From positions 2,443,061 through 2,507,060 of the forward strand of contig CM038912.1 in assembly GCA_021904315.1 (NCBI GenBank): a stretch of DNA of 64,000 nucleotides, read 5' to 3'. The number at the start of each line of letters is the position of its first letter. Positions within the stretch are counted from its first letter, which is position 1. This DNA is from Sphagnum magellanicum (Eukaryota > Streptophyta > Sphagnopsida > Sphagnales > Sphagnaceae). The position numbers and the translations under genes are program-made. Below the pieces are notes generated by a model that saw nothing but the letters and a program-made list of their open reading frames with translations, did no database searches and had not been told where the DNA came from. Of this stretch, positions 43,301-55,857 are shown in pieces.

Positions 43301-46300
43301 CACCTGGACCAATCATTATGATCAACCAATCAGAAATACTGAGCCGCAGTATTCGGTGAAAAGACTATGTGTTTGAATGCCTTAAGATTATGTTTTGCCC
43401 ATAGTTGTTAGTGTAGTTAATATAAGAGTACTCCTACAATTAGGGAAGAACAACTTTACGTTTCGTACATTATAACTCGTCACTTAGATAGTTTCAAATT
43501 GGAATCTATTTAGTCCATTCCTAAATAATGAGGGGCATTTAAATGTGTCTTTTTAAGATCTATGATTTTTTAATTATTATTTTTCAAACATCATATTCAT
43601 GAGCAGATTTTCAGTCCTTTTTTCAACAATGTGCATCTTATGTTTAAAATTGAATTTAAATTTTCATTCTATTTGAATTAAATTTAAAAATTTGGATAAA
43701 ATTTTATTCAAGTTGCATGTAATGTCATTCAATAATTTTCGTAATATTTTCAATTCATTTTTTTCATCAATTTATCAGTTGACTGTCAGTAGTAACACGC
43801 AACAAAGTAGGTCCCAAATGCAATTAGTACAAGAGTATTGTTACATTTTTTTTCTTAAAATATATAACCTTTGTCCCTTTTTAATAACCTTAGCATTCCC
43901 ATACACATTTTGAGTCGAAGTTATAGATGTTTAGGGCATGTTAGGGGTGCTAATAGGCATGTAACATGTTACCTGACCTGTTATAAGACCTTTGGTACAT
44001 GTCCCTTGGTATTTTGAACATGGGAGGTTACTTATGCAAAATGTGATAAGGTGGAAAAAAAAAAAAAGGTAAAAGGCAAATGAAGGGGAAAAAAATTGTG
44101 CGATTACTCTTGTTGTGATTACATTAACAACTATGGGCAAATTTAATGAGGATTTGAATGTTAGGACTTGAGCCAATCATTATGGCCCACCTATTGGAAG
44201 TAGTCATTTTTTAAAAAATGACCTTTGTGTAAACCATTATATTATGCAAAATTAAAAGTTTCAAGTTCTCTAGTTTGGAGTGTTAAAATTGGGGTTAAAG
44301 TTCAAGTGATTGTGACCTCAATGAATAAATAGCCTTTTGATAGAATTGGCACAAGAACCTAATTATGAAACTAGGTTTTTTTTTGGTCAAATTCATAATT
44401 GAAAGCAAAACTTTGAGAAATAAATTTTGAACATAGGTTCTTGTGAAAAGTTAAGTTGGCAAGTAGGTTGAACTTTGCAGGTATTCAATTAATTTAAAGG
44501 AATTGCAAAACTTTATTTAAATTATAAACTTTGCATCTCATGATTTGGTAATAGAAATTGTATGAAATTCATTTTTCATAAGTTTGTAGTTTTTGCACTC
44601 GGATGTTGTACATTTAAAACATGTATGAAACACATATCAATAGGATGAAATATTTTTATTAAACATAAAAAATGAAAACATACAAACAAAAAATTCATGA
44701 TTCTACCCACAAATTTGGAACCACTTCCCAATTGAAATTGTAGGAGCACATGTGAGGTAGAACAATGTGGGGAATTGAATCTTGGTTCCATTTTCACATT
44801 TGAAAAATCTAAGGCCCAAACAACCAATTCCAATTTGAGTTTTAATATCAAACAAGACCATATTTCTTTTATTTAAGGTTTTGAGTCTAATGTAGACACC
44901 CATCCCCCTCTCTCTTTTTCTTGTCATTCTCCCTTTTCTCTTTGCATGTTGTTTTTCATCTTTACATGTTTAAGTTTCACGTTTAAAATTTTTTTTTGAA
45001 TATTTTTTGTCTTGTTGGTGTTCATGTGACTCCTATCCTTTGGCATGTTTATCTTTTTTTGGGTTGTTGATGTTCAAGTGGTTCCCATCTTTAAATTTAA
45101 AATAATTAGAACCTAGCCAAAAAACTAATTCAAACTTATTCAAACCAAATTATGAACCGACCAAACTCAAATAATAATCCATAAATGTTTTTAGGAAATG
45201 TTGGCATTTGAGAACCTAAACTGAAACCAATTCCTATTTTAAAAAGAAACTTGCCTAGAAATAAAACCCTACCTATGTTGACTTGTAGACCCAAACCAGA
45301 GGTTATATTCAAAATACGATAGTTACTCAACATTGGTACAAACTAGTGTTGTGTGGTTTTGGTTTCAATTTTCAGATTGACATTGGTTACCTTGAGAATT
45401 GGTTTCAAATGTTGAAAAAAAAAGTTTTAGAACTTGAATCAAAACTGAAAATTGGCCTTTAGCTAGATTAGACCTAGAACTAAAACCCTCCACTTAAAAA
45501 TCTAATATTGGTTTAGGTTAGTACAACTTTTAGTTCTTCATTTTTTAAGAAAATAATTTTTACTTTTAAGTTTTTCTATTAATCTATTTTTATTAGGGTT
45601 AGAAATGTTGTTAGTTTTTTAAAAAATCAGATATTTAGGTTTTTGATGACACAATGGTTTTTGCTTATAATTTTGTCACATGCAGCTCATTGGATGGGAC
45701 TTATGTTTATATCCTCGTTGCTTGTCATGTACAGATTTGTGGTAATTGTGATTTTTTAAATAAAAATCATTGGTTTTATTGTGTTTTGTGAGATTTTTTT
45801 AGGTTTGGCTTTTCTTGGTTGGTTGATTTTGTTTTTCTTAGTTCGTTGGTTGTTTTCACTTTTCTTAGATGGTTGGTTGATTTTGCACTTCCTAATTGAA
45901 TTTCTAATTATGCCTTTCATTGGTGGTCTTTTTTTATTTTGTCACTCTTAATAGATATTTTGTTTACATGTCAATTGTCTATTTTGTTTATTATGAATCA
46001 ATCCAAAAAATCATTTTTTATTTGGATTTTAAAAAAAATTGTGAGTTTTGAGTTGTGTCTTGGGTCTTTGTTGGTTTTTGGAATCTTGAGTTTTTATTTT
46101 GTCTTTTTTTTATTTTTTTGAATTTTGAGTTTTTGTCTTATGCCTTGGTTATTTATATGAATTTGTTGTATGTTCATAGTCCATTGTGCACAAAAGTCCT
46201 TTTTGAGGAAATATTTTGCAAAGGCCTTCAATAGAGAATTCAACTGCAACAACTTTGAAAAAAAAGTCATTTCCAAAGATGACCATAGAAGCGAACACTT

Positions 46301-46985
46301 TAAGCTTAAAGATCATAGATTCTATAACATTTTTTAATAAAATAACATATTATGTCTTTTATTTGGGGTCTTTCTATAAGTTTTGGAACAACGTGATGGA
46401 TATAATAAAAGCTAGATGATGTCAATTTGAATTTAATTAGCACTTTTAAAATCATAACCCTAAATCCTAACTAAGCTGGAAACCATATCCAATTCAACAA
46501 CTTTAAACCATGTACCCAGTAACCTCCATGAGTTAATGAAAATAAATTTAAAAAATAATTGAAAGCTCTGAAACAATTTTTTAAAAAATTTCAAAACCTT
46601 ATTTGGAAGGTTAATTGAAATTTATAAAACATATAAGAACCGGGATGGTATGTTCCCTTTAAGACCAATAATACTTGCACAACACTAGTCCAAACCCAAT
46701 GTCTCGATATTTGAAGGTTATATATAATTCGTATAAAGTAGCATGTATGAGCCATTTTAGTGATGCTGGTGGCCTTTCTTATGCATAAATTATTGCTCCC
46801 GATGTGCTGCTGACTTTGGAATTGAAGATCTGCTACTTAGCGAACCGACAAGCAGCCTCCAAAAACAAAAGACCCCACAGACCCCACACCTCTGGTACTT
46901 TCTTTCTCACTTTGACAAATTGTGCCGGGTGGGGTAGCTCAACGATGACAATCCTGTTCGGCTTTCTATCGTCATGACGCTTGCA
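43301..46985. other. Gene-free AT-rich DNA
   Basis: No exon, RNA gene, tandem array or element end could be supported. Confidence 0.5.
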
Positions 46986-46990
46986 TGACA

Positions 46991-47073
46991 GTCACAACCC
47001 AATTATATCCATTTGACGATCACAACCCAAATATATCCATTTGATGGTCACAACCCAAATATATTCATTTGGC
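46991..47073. repeat. 28-bp tandem repeat, 3 copies
   Basis: TCACAACCCAAATATATCCA-type units start at 46992, 47020 and 47048. A short GT microsatellite follows at about 47203-47218. Confidence 0.85.
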
Positions 47074-47696
47074 CACTCCACCGAATTCTCCATTTGGTCG
47101 TGGGACTTCGTGTATGCCCAAAAATCCCCCTCAAAAAGAAAGCCAAAAAAAATAAAAAATGTGATGCAATCAAGAAAGACTTTCTCTCTTTCTTTTTATG
47201 GGGTGTGTGTGTGTGTGTTTTGTTCAAATTTTTCATTTGCCATGTAGCATGGGTGGCACTCATTTTTGAAACCATTTAGCCAAAATTGGCTTTAAAAGAT
47301 GAAAATAAATGCACTTAAGTGTCACTCTGTTTGGTTTGCCACCTACTAAAGCTAATCTAGAATCTGGTGATTTTGAGCATTTTTGGTAAAAAAAAAAAAG
47401 AAAAAAAAAGAATTGCCAACTGGCTAAATTTTGCCACTAAAAGAAATACTTCTGAAGGTTGCAAAGCCCAAAAGTATGCACACCCGGAACACAACAAATG
47501 CGAAAACCGCAACTTATTATTACTATTATTATTTGACACAAATGGACAAAATCCATTGCAAAGAGGGGAAACTGAAGCCATAAGCACACCTTTCATTACT
47601 ACAAGCCTTCATAACCCTCAAATCGCCTCAAATGTGTGATAAGCCCAAACTTGCTTTTTTTGGAAATTTGACTTCCTCCCTTGGGGAAATTCGAAG

Positions 47697-47729
<33 letters not shown>
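47697..47729. repeat. Uninterrupted C homopolymer of 33 bases
   Basis: Thirty-three consecutive C residues lie between GAAATTCGAAG and AAGGGGCAAC. Length calls in such runs are unreliable, so the true number may differ. Confidence 0.9.
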
Positions 47730-47731
<2 letters not shown>

Positions 47732-50707
47732 GGGGCAACATCTTTTCCTAAGGGAGAGAAATTTGAAAGATTAAAATAATTTCTACCAACAAGTTAATTT
47801 GTGTGAAATTTTAAATAATTTTCAAAAGGTTGTAGGATGGATGGAAAGATGAGGAATTAAGGTTACATACTAGTTGAAGCTTTTCCTACATTTGTGCACA
47901 ACCTTCATCATATAATTTAGGGCCTACAACTTCCCTTGATACTTTTTAGGGGTGTGTTCCTCAACGAAGTGTGATCAAGTTTTTTTTTATTCATTCAACC
48001 TTTGAAATTTTCTAAAACATTCTACACATTATTGGTGAAGAAAAAAATTAGCCAAATTAAAAACTAGCCAAATTCCTTTGAGGAAGTGTGGTCAAGTTCC
48101 TTAGGAAAAGGATAGCCCAACTTCCCTTTCTCCTGGTGGAACTTGGCCAAGTTGCCTAGGAAAACATCTCAACATTCATATTTCTTTCTTAGATGAAAGT
48201 CATCTGAGAAATGACTTTACCTACTACGCCGCATGCATGGAACACCATGCATACAGGTGAAACCAAAGCAATAGCAAATTGAAGTGCATGTAAATACTCA
48301 TGCATTTAAAAAAGAAAAAACTCAATTGTGATGGCAAATTTGTGTTTAACATGTAGAATGCATCTTGAACTACCTCCTATTAAGAAATCACCTTAACAAT
48401 CACAACTTGTCCTAGCATTTGCAACTTGCAATGTCCCTTTTGCACATCATTTTCTTTCTAACTTTGAATAATGGTGGAGTTACAATATGATCAAGTAGAG
48501 AGTAACCTTTGTATGGGAAAACTAATTGAATACACAAAGTTGTTGTGCATGAATGTATACTATATTCATGTTTGACACATGAAATTGTTGTGGGACAAAC
48601 ATAGTGATAGTGCACTCATAGGTGGAACCCCACATGGATTTTACAAAACATTCTTGTGTGATTTAATCAAGCATATGTGATTGGGGTTTTTCAAAGAAAA
48701 ACATAATTGAAAACCATTTTGGTACTGCGTTAGGAATAGATGTAACATGGTCTCATGCACATGTTTGTGAGTAGACTCAATGTGGATGCTATCTATTCAC
48801 CTACCACATTTGACATTTAAAACACTATGAAGGGTTGAAATACTCTTAATTTTGGTTATCGGAGTATAAGGGCAGCCTCAACACATATCTATTGAATAAT
48901 TAATTGAAATTGTAGATTTCATGTTTAAAAAATAACATTTTCATAGATTGTGTATTTTCTTTTATATTTTTTCTTTGAAAAAATATTTTGAAAACATTTC
49001 AACTTTTTTACAAATAATTTAATTCGTGTCAAAGTTACCAAGGTAGTATAATATTAATATTAAACCAACCTAAAATATTGATTTTGTTATCATTTCATGT
49101 TTCATATATCTTTTTTTCTGTTCATTTTAACTTATTGTTTATTTTGTGATGCAAGTTTATTATAAGAGTTGAAATTGGAATTCATTGAAATTGGATGCAA
49201 AATACAATAAGTGAATAGGCATTCATTTGAACAACCTTTGTAACCTCTTCAATGATAATTAGGGAAATAGATTGCATTTACTATGTATGAACCAAATACT
49301 TTTCTATTTTGTGTGAAACATTTTTAGGTTTTGTGCCACACACCAAAAGAGTAGAGTTGTCATCCAAATTTGTTTCACAAAAGTTTTGTGACATTTATCA
49401 CATGTGACATTAGAAGTTTCACATGAAATGGCATTCACCAAAAACTAAACCTTATCCATAAGCCAACAACCCATGTAGCATGGGAACTAGTGAAGAAGAA
49501 ACACTTACTCAACATCACATCATACTGCAAATTGTTTATTGAGCAAAAACTTGGGCATCTTTTTCTTGTATCCTAATGCAGGTACTAGGTACCTCCTAAC
49601 CACACTCAGAGTGGTGTATTAGGTAGTGTAGGAGAAAATTGGGGAGGAACACAATTAGGGAAAAAAATTCTTACCAGCCAAAGAAACAAGGGAGTGAAGA
49701 AGCTCTAGAGAAAGGGGGGAAGGGGGAGGGAGAGAGAATGATTTTTTTTGGGTTTGTTTTCTATGATAGGAGGACCTTGTGAATTGCCAATTAGTTCACC
49801 AAGGGAACAAGTGAGTGGTAGCCACTTAAAAGACTAATTCGCTAAACATATGATAGTTCACTAAATCAACCAATGATGACATAACATGTATTTTCTTTTG
49901 CTTGATGATGCAGCATGCACCCAACACCAGCACAATTTATCTCATAGGAGATACTTAAAGTTTGAATGTTAAACTTATAAAGATGGGCAAAAGGGAAAGT
50001 TCCACCATGATTCTATTTTAGACATGTTTAATATTTCAATATTTTTTGTGTGATGGGCCAGCCAATCAAAGTGGCTCCTTACAACACCCAATACATAAAT
50101 AAAATAAAAACTTTGGGTGCCACTCTACCCATACCCTCAACTGATTTATAAACCTAATTATAGGTACCACTAACAATGCATGCAAGTGGCTATTTAATAA
50201 TTTTAAGACAACCAAAGGAGCCAAAATTGAAACCCTTATTTCAACTTTCACCTAACAACCCTGACTAGTAGGAGGTGTGAACATGGTTTTTTTCCCCAAT
50301 TTCATGAGGTAGGTGGATTGTCAATCCTCCACAAGAGGACTTAGGTAACTTTGGTTATAGTTCAGGGAGAAAAGTAGATATTTTTGAAATCCCGATATGT
50401 ATTGGTGACTTGCAAAAACCTATAGTCTAAATATGATGAGTTCAACTCATTTTCATTGAAGTATGGCAAATTAGAGTGATTTTTTTCCTTGAAAATCCTT
50501 TGTAGAAATCACAAACTTTTTTTTTTTTTTTGGTTGCCAATGACCAAATTTTGCCACCAAAAAAAAAATGTTGGATGTAACGTAGTTCACTATGTATTTC
50601 GTTGACATTTGGGTGAAATTGGAACAATTTCACTATAGCAAAAACAACCAGTCACATAATACATATGCTTATGCTTATATATACATAAAAAGAAATAAAA
50701 TAAAAAT

Positions 50708-50741
<34 letters not shown>

Positions 50742-51565
50742 TCAAATCATTTGAAAGGAAAACAAATGACTAAATGTTTTTGATAGCAATTCAAGAAAAA
50801 TTCTTCAAATTTTTTTTAATGAAATGATTAAAATGAAATTTCATTTTAATCATTTATCATTATTGTTATTAAATTTATTTCGGTTTTACATAATCAATAA
50901 TGAATTTCATCCATTTTTTAATATATATTTTTATTTGATGAATACATAGAATAAAAGTGAACATTTTTTTCAAACTTTATGATAAGATCTCTTATTTAAT
51001 TATAAACTTTGTTTAAACAATCAAGTAGTATGTCACATTCTAACTAATTGATACTTTAAAAAATTATTATACATAGCTATTAATTTTATCCATAAAGATA
51101 ATGCAATATATGAATTAATGACTAATTGTAAAACTTTATCCAAGATTGAAGTAAACCTTTGAATAATAGACAAAATAGACCACAGTTAATTATTTCAACT
51201 ACAAATTGGGCATGATGACTATATAGTTACATAGTGTTTCAGTGAAGGTGAAATAATTCATGGCACTAGAGTGAGGTAAACACATTTCAATTTTGAAACT
51301 CCATAGTGAAAATTTGGGATACTGAACTACAACCACATTTCCTCGTGTCTAGGAAAGAAAAGGACATCGAAGACCGGGTCATGCAAGGCTGTCTTCTTGA
51401 AATGTGGCGAGGTGAAAAATTCCTGCGAAGGGAAATGACCCCTAGGCTAATAGAGTTATCCGTAAAGTAAGAAAAACACAGCACCCTAAGTTTAGTCATG
51501 TACAGGGAGAGAGTCAAAAAAAACCTGCAAAAAAGTACATTAGCATTCGACGGGGGATGACACTG
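47730..51565. other. Gene-free AT-rich DNA
   Basis: No coding exon is supported. It contains a (CA)n microsatellite at 50711-50739 and a perfect palindrome at 50822-50855. Confidence 0.5.
50822..50855. repeat. Perfect 34-bp palindrome
   Basis: AAATGATTAAAATGAAA at 50822-50838 is followed with no spacer by its exact complement, TTTCATTTTAATCATTT. Confidence 0.95.
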
Positions 51566-51570
51566 AGAAA

Positions 51571-51683
51571 ACCATCAATTTTGGTGGTAAACTTAGTTTC
51601 ATCCTGTCTTTCCTTTTTACTGAGCGCATCAATTTTTGGTGGTAAACTTAGTTTCATCCTGTCTTTCCTTTTTACTGAGCGCC
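51571..51683. repeat. 55-bp tandem duplication
   Basis: Two nearly identical copies, recognised by TTGGTGGTAAACTTAGTTTC at 51581 and 51636, lie head to tail with a 55-base period. Near-identity implies a recent duplication. Confidence 0.9.
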
Positions 51684-52029
51684 TCCACTGCTGCTACTTA
51701 TTTTTCACTGCTCCTAACTGTACAACCACTATAATTAATGTCGAACCTTGTGCATTAAATGCTGAGTATCAGCATTTCATACGGAGATTTATTAAAATGT
51801 CTTTGCTTTACAGATACCACTGAAAGAGGGGATAGGAGGTGAAAGGAGGCCCAAAGACAAGGTGAAGACAGTGCTACTGTACGGATAACTCTAATATATC
51901 CCAATTAAAATGATCAACATAAAGCAAAAGTTCCAACAATGTCATACATGCATCTCATGTCGCTGATACATAGGATGTCATAAGACATTCAAGAGGAAAC
52001 TTTGTGTAAATTGCTACCTGCCAATTCAC

Positions 52030-52360
52030 AGGTTTTCAGCATGGGCGAAGGCTCTATTGTCAGAGTATTACACCTTGTGAACTGAGGGCAAATTCTGCAG
52101 GGTTTGCGGCAATAATGAAATGGCAGAATTGGCACACACTGTGGATTCAGTACATTCCTCCATTCTGTACCCAGAAAGGACCATACCTGCTGAAACAGCA
52201 GGTTTTCAGCATTAGGAGAAGGCCTTGCTGTGTCAGGGCGTTACAGCCTGTGAACCTAGAGGGCAAATCCAGTAGGTTTTCATCTAGTCTTAAATGGTGG
52301 AATTAGCCACTGCAATGGATTCGGCCATTTCTTGCCTACCTGTGCCATTTAGGACACCTG
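52030..52360. repeat. About 169-bp tandem duplication, diverged
   Basis: CAGGTTTTCAGCAT at about 52030 recurs at 52199. The following 150 bases align with many differences (CACCTTGTGAACTGAGGGCA against CAGCCTGTGAACCTAGAGGGC). Confidence 0.8.
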
Positions 52361-52464
52361 CGAGTGCTACTTGCCAACTTGGCTATGGCGCAATATGCCA
52401 GAGAAAGCGGTCCTAGGGTGCATTCTGCTTACTGAGTTCGCTCTAGTGACTCACAAAGAGGCAG

Positions 52465-53097
52465 AATGCACCCTGGAGTGCACCATTGTCTAGTATAGAA
52501 AAGCTCCACTTCAATGCCTGCACAATGCATCTCAGGAGTTACATGAATAAGGACCATGACATTATTGTTGTGACTGATTCGTGATCTCCTCAGCAACTTC
52601 AACCAACAAAACTGATACCCAAAAGTCCTGTCAAATGAGCAGGGAGAACAAGAGAAGGAATGCATTTTGATTCTACACAAAATGCCACTGCAATTCATTG
52701 CTAAGGACCAGCTATAGCACACATTCAACAAGCACCAAATTGTTGCGTCATTGTTATAACAAGAGAAATAGTGTGCACAGAAATAGCATAACCTAAGGTG
52801 CATTTTCTCTAGCACAGAAAAGCTCCACTTGAATGCCCTCCACAATCCATCTCTGAGGTGTTACATGAAGAAGGACCAGGACATCATCATTGTGACTCGA
52901 TCCTGTCCTCAGCAACCTTCCACCAACAAACTTATACCCCAAAGTCCTGTTCAGTGAGCAGGGAGAATGATAGAAGGGATACATTTTGATTCTAAATGAA
53001 ATGCCACTGCAATTCAGTGCTAAGGACCTGGAGCTATAGCACACACTCAATGTACACCAAATTGTTATGTCATTGTTAACACAAACGAAAAAAGCGC
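52465..53097. repeat. 319-bp tandem duplication retaining a minus-strand frame
   Basis: The words GAAAAGCTCCACTT, CAAAGTCCTG, GAGCAGGGAGAA and AAATGCCACTGCAATTCA occur in both halves with a 319-base period (markers at 52498 and 52817). Each half is open on the minus strand, and the predicted peptides align (SLAMNCSGILCRIKM against SLALNCSGISFRIKM; VMVLIHVTP against VLVLLHVTP). This may be a decayed or duplicated exon of an unknown gene, or 3' untranslated DNA of the gene at 53576. Confidence 0.75.
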
Positions 53098-53575
53098 AGA
53101 ATCATCATACACTTGGCGCTAGATTTTCCTGCTCTTATGGATTCTGGATTTAACTGCACAACAAGAAAACTAACTTAGCTTGCAACTACGTGTGCTCCTC
53201 TATCTACATGAGAACACTGAATCCCAGTCACTGAAAGATGACAACCCTGAGTACTGGACTCCTGTTAATCCTGGGGTTCTAAGTCAAGAGAAAACTATCT
53301 TACACACACTCTACTGACTTGCAAGTGTGGCCCTCTTTGTACATCAGCATTATTGGTACAAAAGTAAAGCACCGTAAACCGAAACCCTAGACACGGAAAG
53401 CATTCTCATCCTAGGATTGCAAACCTAGATGTCATACTCTAGCGCCCGCTTCTGCTCCTCTCTGTACATGATCTTAAGAAAGAACGGCACTGCGAAATCC
53501 AAACCCTCAGTACCGCATGCTGCATCGCGATGCTGATCGGAATATTAATGCCGAGGAAATATCCGACTGCAAGTT

Positions 53576-53932
53576 TTAGGATGCAGCAGCTGCCACGGGC
53601 AGTTTGGCAGCTAATTCTGCAAGGCCAAAGACCATCGGTGTAGCCGCTATGCCAACTTCTTTTTCTTCTGCTACTTTTTCTTCCTCCTCCTTGACAGGCT
53701 CATCAACGTAATTAGGATCGTTTCTGTCAGTTACTGGAGGCGAAGCCACATCGTAACCCTCCTCCTCACTATTGGGACCATCCCACGTAAACTTTCCGCC
53801 ATGGCCGCTCTTCTTGGTACCACCTCTGGTCCCCGAGGCCGAGCGTCGATCCAAGCGCTCGAATCCCTTCTTCACGCCCAGCGAGCGCGCATACTCCGCC
53901 CTCTTCACACTCGTGTACTGATGCTCAGCCAT
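53576..53932 (-). CDS. Small protein resembling the N-terminal conserved segment of PDCD4/MA3 proteins
   Basis: A single-exon, 118-residue frame runs from ATG (53932-53930) to TAA (53578-53576). The centre reads FERLDRRSASGTRGG, then KKSGHGGKFTWDGP and finally DRNDPNY. The order DRRS-SG, KK-G-GGK-W-G, DPNY is the conserved linear segment found ahead of the MA3 repeats in animal PDCD4 and plant MA3-repeat translation regulators. Here it stands alone: no MA3 repeat follows. The C-terminal third is a Glu/Lys-rich stretch (EEEEKVAEEKE) followed by an Ala-rich hydrophobic tail. Function is unknown to me; a link to translation or RNA binding is inference from the shared segment. Tandem repeats lie immediately upstream (from 36 bases before the ATG), and duplicated DNA lies downstream. 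Confidence 0.75.
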   Translation of the reverse strand: MAEHQYTSVKRAEYARSLGVKKGFERLDRRSASGTRGGTKKSGHGGKFTWDGPNSEEEGYDVASPPVTDRNDPNYVDEPVKEEEEKVAEEKEVGIAATPMVFGLAELAAKLPVAAAAS

Positions 53933-53967
53933 CCTCCCCTACGCTAGTATCGTTGTTCTGCACACGA

Positions 53968-54215
53968 GTAGTCCTCGTGAACTCCGCCGATTCTTATGCT
54001 ATCGTTGTCCAGCTCCCTCCTCGAGTCCTGCACACGAGTAGTCCTCGTCAAATCCGCCGATTCTTATGCTATCGTTGTCCAGCTCCCTCCTCGAGTCCTG
54101 CACACGTGTAGTCCTCGGCAACTCCGCCGTTTCTTGTGCTATCGTAGTCCGACTCCCTCCTCAAGTTCTGCAAACGAGTATGTTAGTCCTCGTCAACTCC
54201 GCCGATTCCTTATAT
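53968..54215. repeat. 70-bp tandem repeat, 3.5 copies, at the promoter of the PDCD4-like gene
   Basis: GTAGTCCTCGT occurs at 53968, 54038, 54108 and (as TTAGTCCTCGT) about 54183. The whole 70-base unit (CCGCCGATTCTTATGCTATC, CAGCTCCCTCCTCGAGTCCT) is repeated. The first copy begins 36 bases upstream of the minus-strand start codon, so the array forms the proximal promoter or 5' leader. Confidence 0.9.
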
Positions 54216-54252
54216 CGATTCCTGCTACCGATTCCTCTTCTTCGCACACTGA

Positions 54253-54804
54253 TTAATCCGCCCAAACAACGGCCTCAAGACATGATCTGCAACATACAGA
54301 TCCCAACAACTCCTGCACAAAAATCTCTTTCGGCGGACAATCAATGTCACCGTTCTTTGCTTCGCTGCCTCGAACGTGAATCATCACTTTTGTGACATGG
54401 GCCCTGGCGACCGCGTCTTGCGTTATCCGATGCGCTGGCGCCACATGGACCCAAATTGCGATATAATTTACATAAAATCTATCGACATGCTCAGTCGTGC
54501 AACGAATTGCCACCCGCGCCGGTGAATAGAAAAATACACTAAATTTCGAATCCCCAAATCTGTAGCAATAGTAAACTTCACATTTTAGAGCTTGGAATGG
54601 GCTCATCCTGGCCCGTTCCCGCAGGCACATGAGTATCGTTTGCTTGTTGTAACCACTGAATATGGCGCGAGCCATATGGGGCCTGCTGGAATAGGATGGG
54701 CCAAGATCATTCCAACATGGAACCCAGCTAGCATGGATTATCCTGGAGCATCCCCTCTCCGTTCTGACATCTAAGGAGCAATCAATCTGTACCGATCTTC
54801 TCAA
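54253..54804 (-). other. Unrecognised long open frame (183 codons)
   Basis: A minus-strand frame stays open for 550 bases in DNA of balanced composition, longer than most chance frames here. It has no recognised motif and its first codon is not clearly ATG. It is Cys- and Arg-rich. It may be chance, or a decayed exon. It runs toward the PDCD4-like gene on the same strand. Confidence 0.2.
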
Positions 54805-55635
54805 CTAACCCTTAGCCTGACGCAAGGTATGTAATCGTCTTTCCCACGTTTTCGCTCCAGGTTCCGGGTCCGGGTGCGACGTTCGAATCATAGAAAGAAG
54901 CGTGTGATAGATCGAAGTCTGACTGTGGAGGACTTGCCGCCTGATACTTCTTGGACCACAATACAAGACTTTAATTTGTCAACTCAGACCATTACACATA
55001 AATATTTATTTGATAATCTTCTTATTCGGACCATTCTGATTCATAATCTGGTTATGATAGGTAGGTAGTCATTGCCAATTCTCTGAACTTTGGGGAATGG
55101 TGTGAGTTTTTCTAGTCAACTTGTGAACCCTAGAGCCAGAGGTTTTTTTTTTTTTTTTTTTTTGGCGAATCTTTGTCATTTGGAGATTTGTTTTTCCAAA
55201 AATAAATAGTCTGTCGAATACTCCCTCTTTTGAATTTTGAAAAGTCACCAATTTTCTTTAATTCTTAAAAATGTTTCTACACATTCTTCAAAGCAAGAAG
55301 CCAGGATATAAAAGGATTTTAACGAAATCTCCTTGTGGATGATCGCCATTGTGGCAACATCAGAAAATTGAAACAAACAAAAACAATGGAGGCTAGAGAT
55401 TGTGTTTAGCAAGAAGCAGGTGCTAAAGCTTTGCAAGAAACTTGAAGAAGAATGGATGAGGAGGGCTGGATGGTTTTTTGGGTGTGGTGTTGGATCACAG
55501 TCCATCACTTGATAGGGAGAATGGGACATCTTCTGTTCAATTTAAGTAGGGTTTTTTTCCCAATATAAAAGTTGATATGGGAAATAGCCATACATCCACC
55601 AAAAATCACACAATAGAAAATTCATTAAGGTAAAC
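54805..55635. other. Unassigned DNA with a T22 run
   Basis: A homopolymer of 22 T lies at 55143-55164. Reading frames here are short and unrecognised. Confidence 0.4.
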
Positions 55636-55640
55636 AAGCC

Positions 55641-55670
55641 GGTGACTGAACACTCAGTGTCTCAGTCACC
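55641..55670. repeat. 30-base near-perfect inverted repeat
   Basis: GGTGACTGA and TCAGTCACC are perfect arms, and the inner ACACT/AGTGT also pair, giving a long stem with almost no loop. Confidence 0.75.
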
Positions 55671-55688
55671 TCCCTCCCACTCAAAACA

Positions 55689-55857
55689 CCTCCTTTCCAC
55701 ATAGGGTCTGAACATAAAATCTTCATGAGTAAAAAGCGTACCCATACCTGTTTGAATCGCTCATAATGGCAAAACGCCTCCTTTCCACATAGGGTCTGAA
55801 AATAAAATCTTCATGAGTAAAAAGCGTACCCATGCCTATTTGAATCGCTCATAATGG
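55689..55857. repeat. 88-bp tandem duplication
   Basis: CCTCCTTTCCACATAGGGTC starts at 55689 and again at 55777. The copies are nearly identical through GAATCGCTCATAATGG. Confidence 0.9.

Noticed and set aside
54592-54774. Plus-strand 60-codon frame
   Set aside because: It overlaps the longer minus-strand frame and has no motif.
54840-54900. tRNA-like TTCGAATC near 54884
   Set aside because: Flanking bases do not form acceptor, D or anticodon arms.
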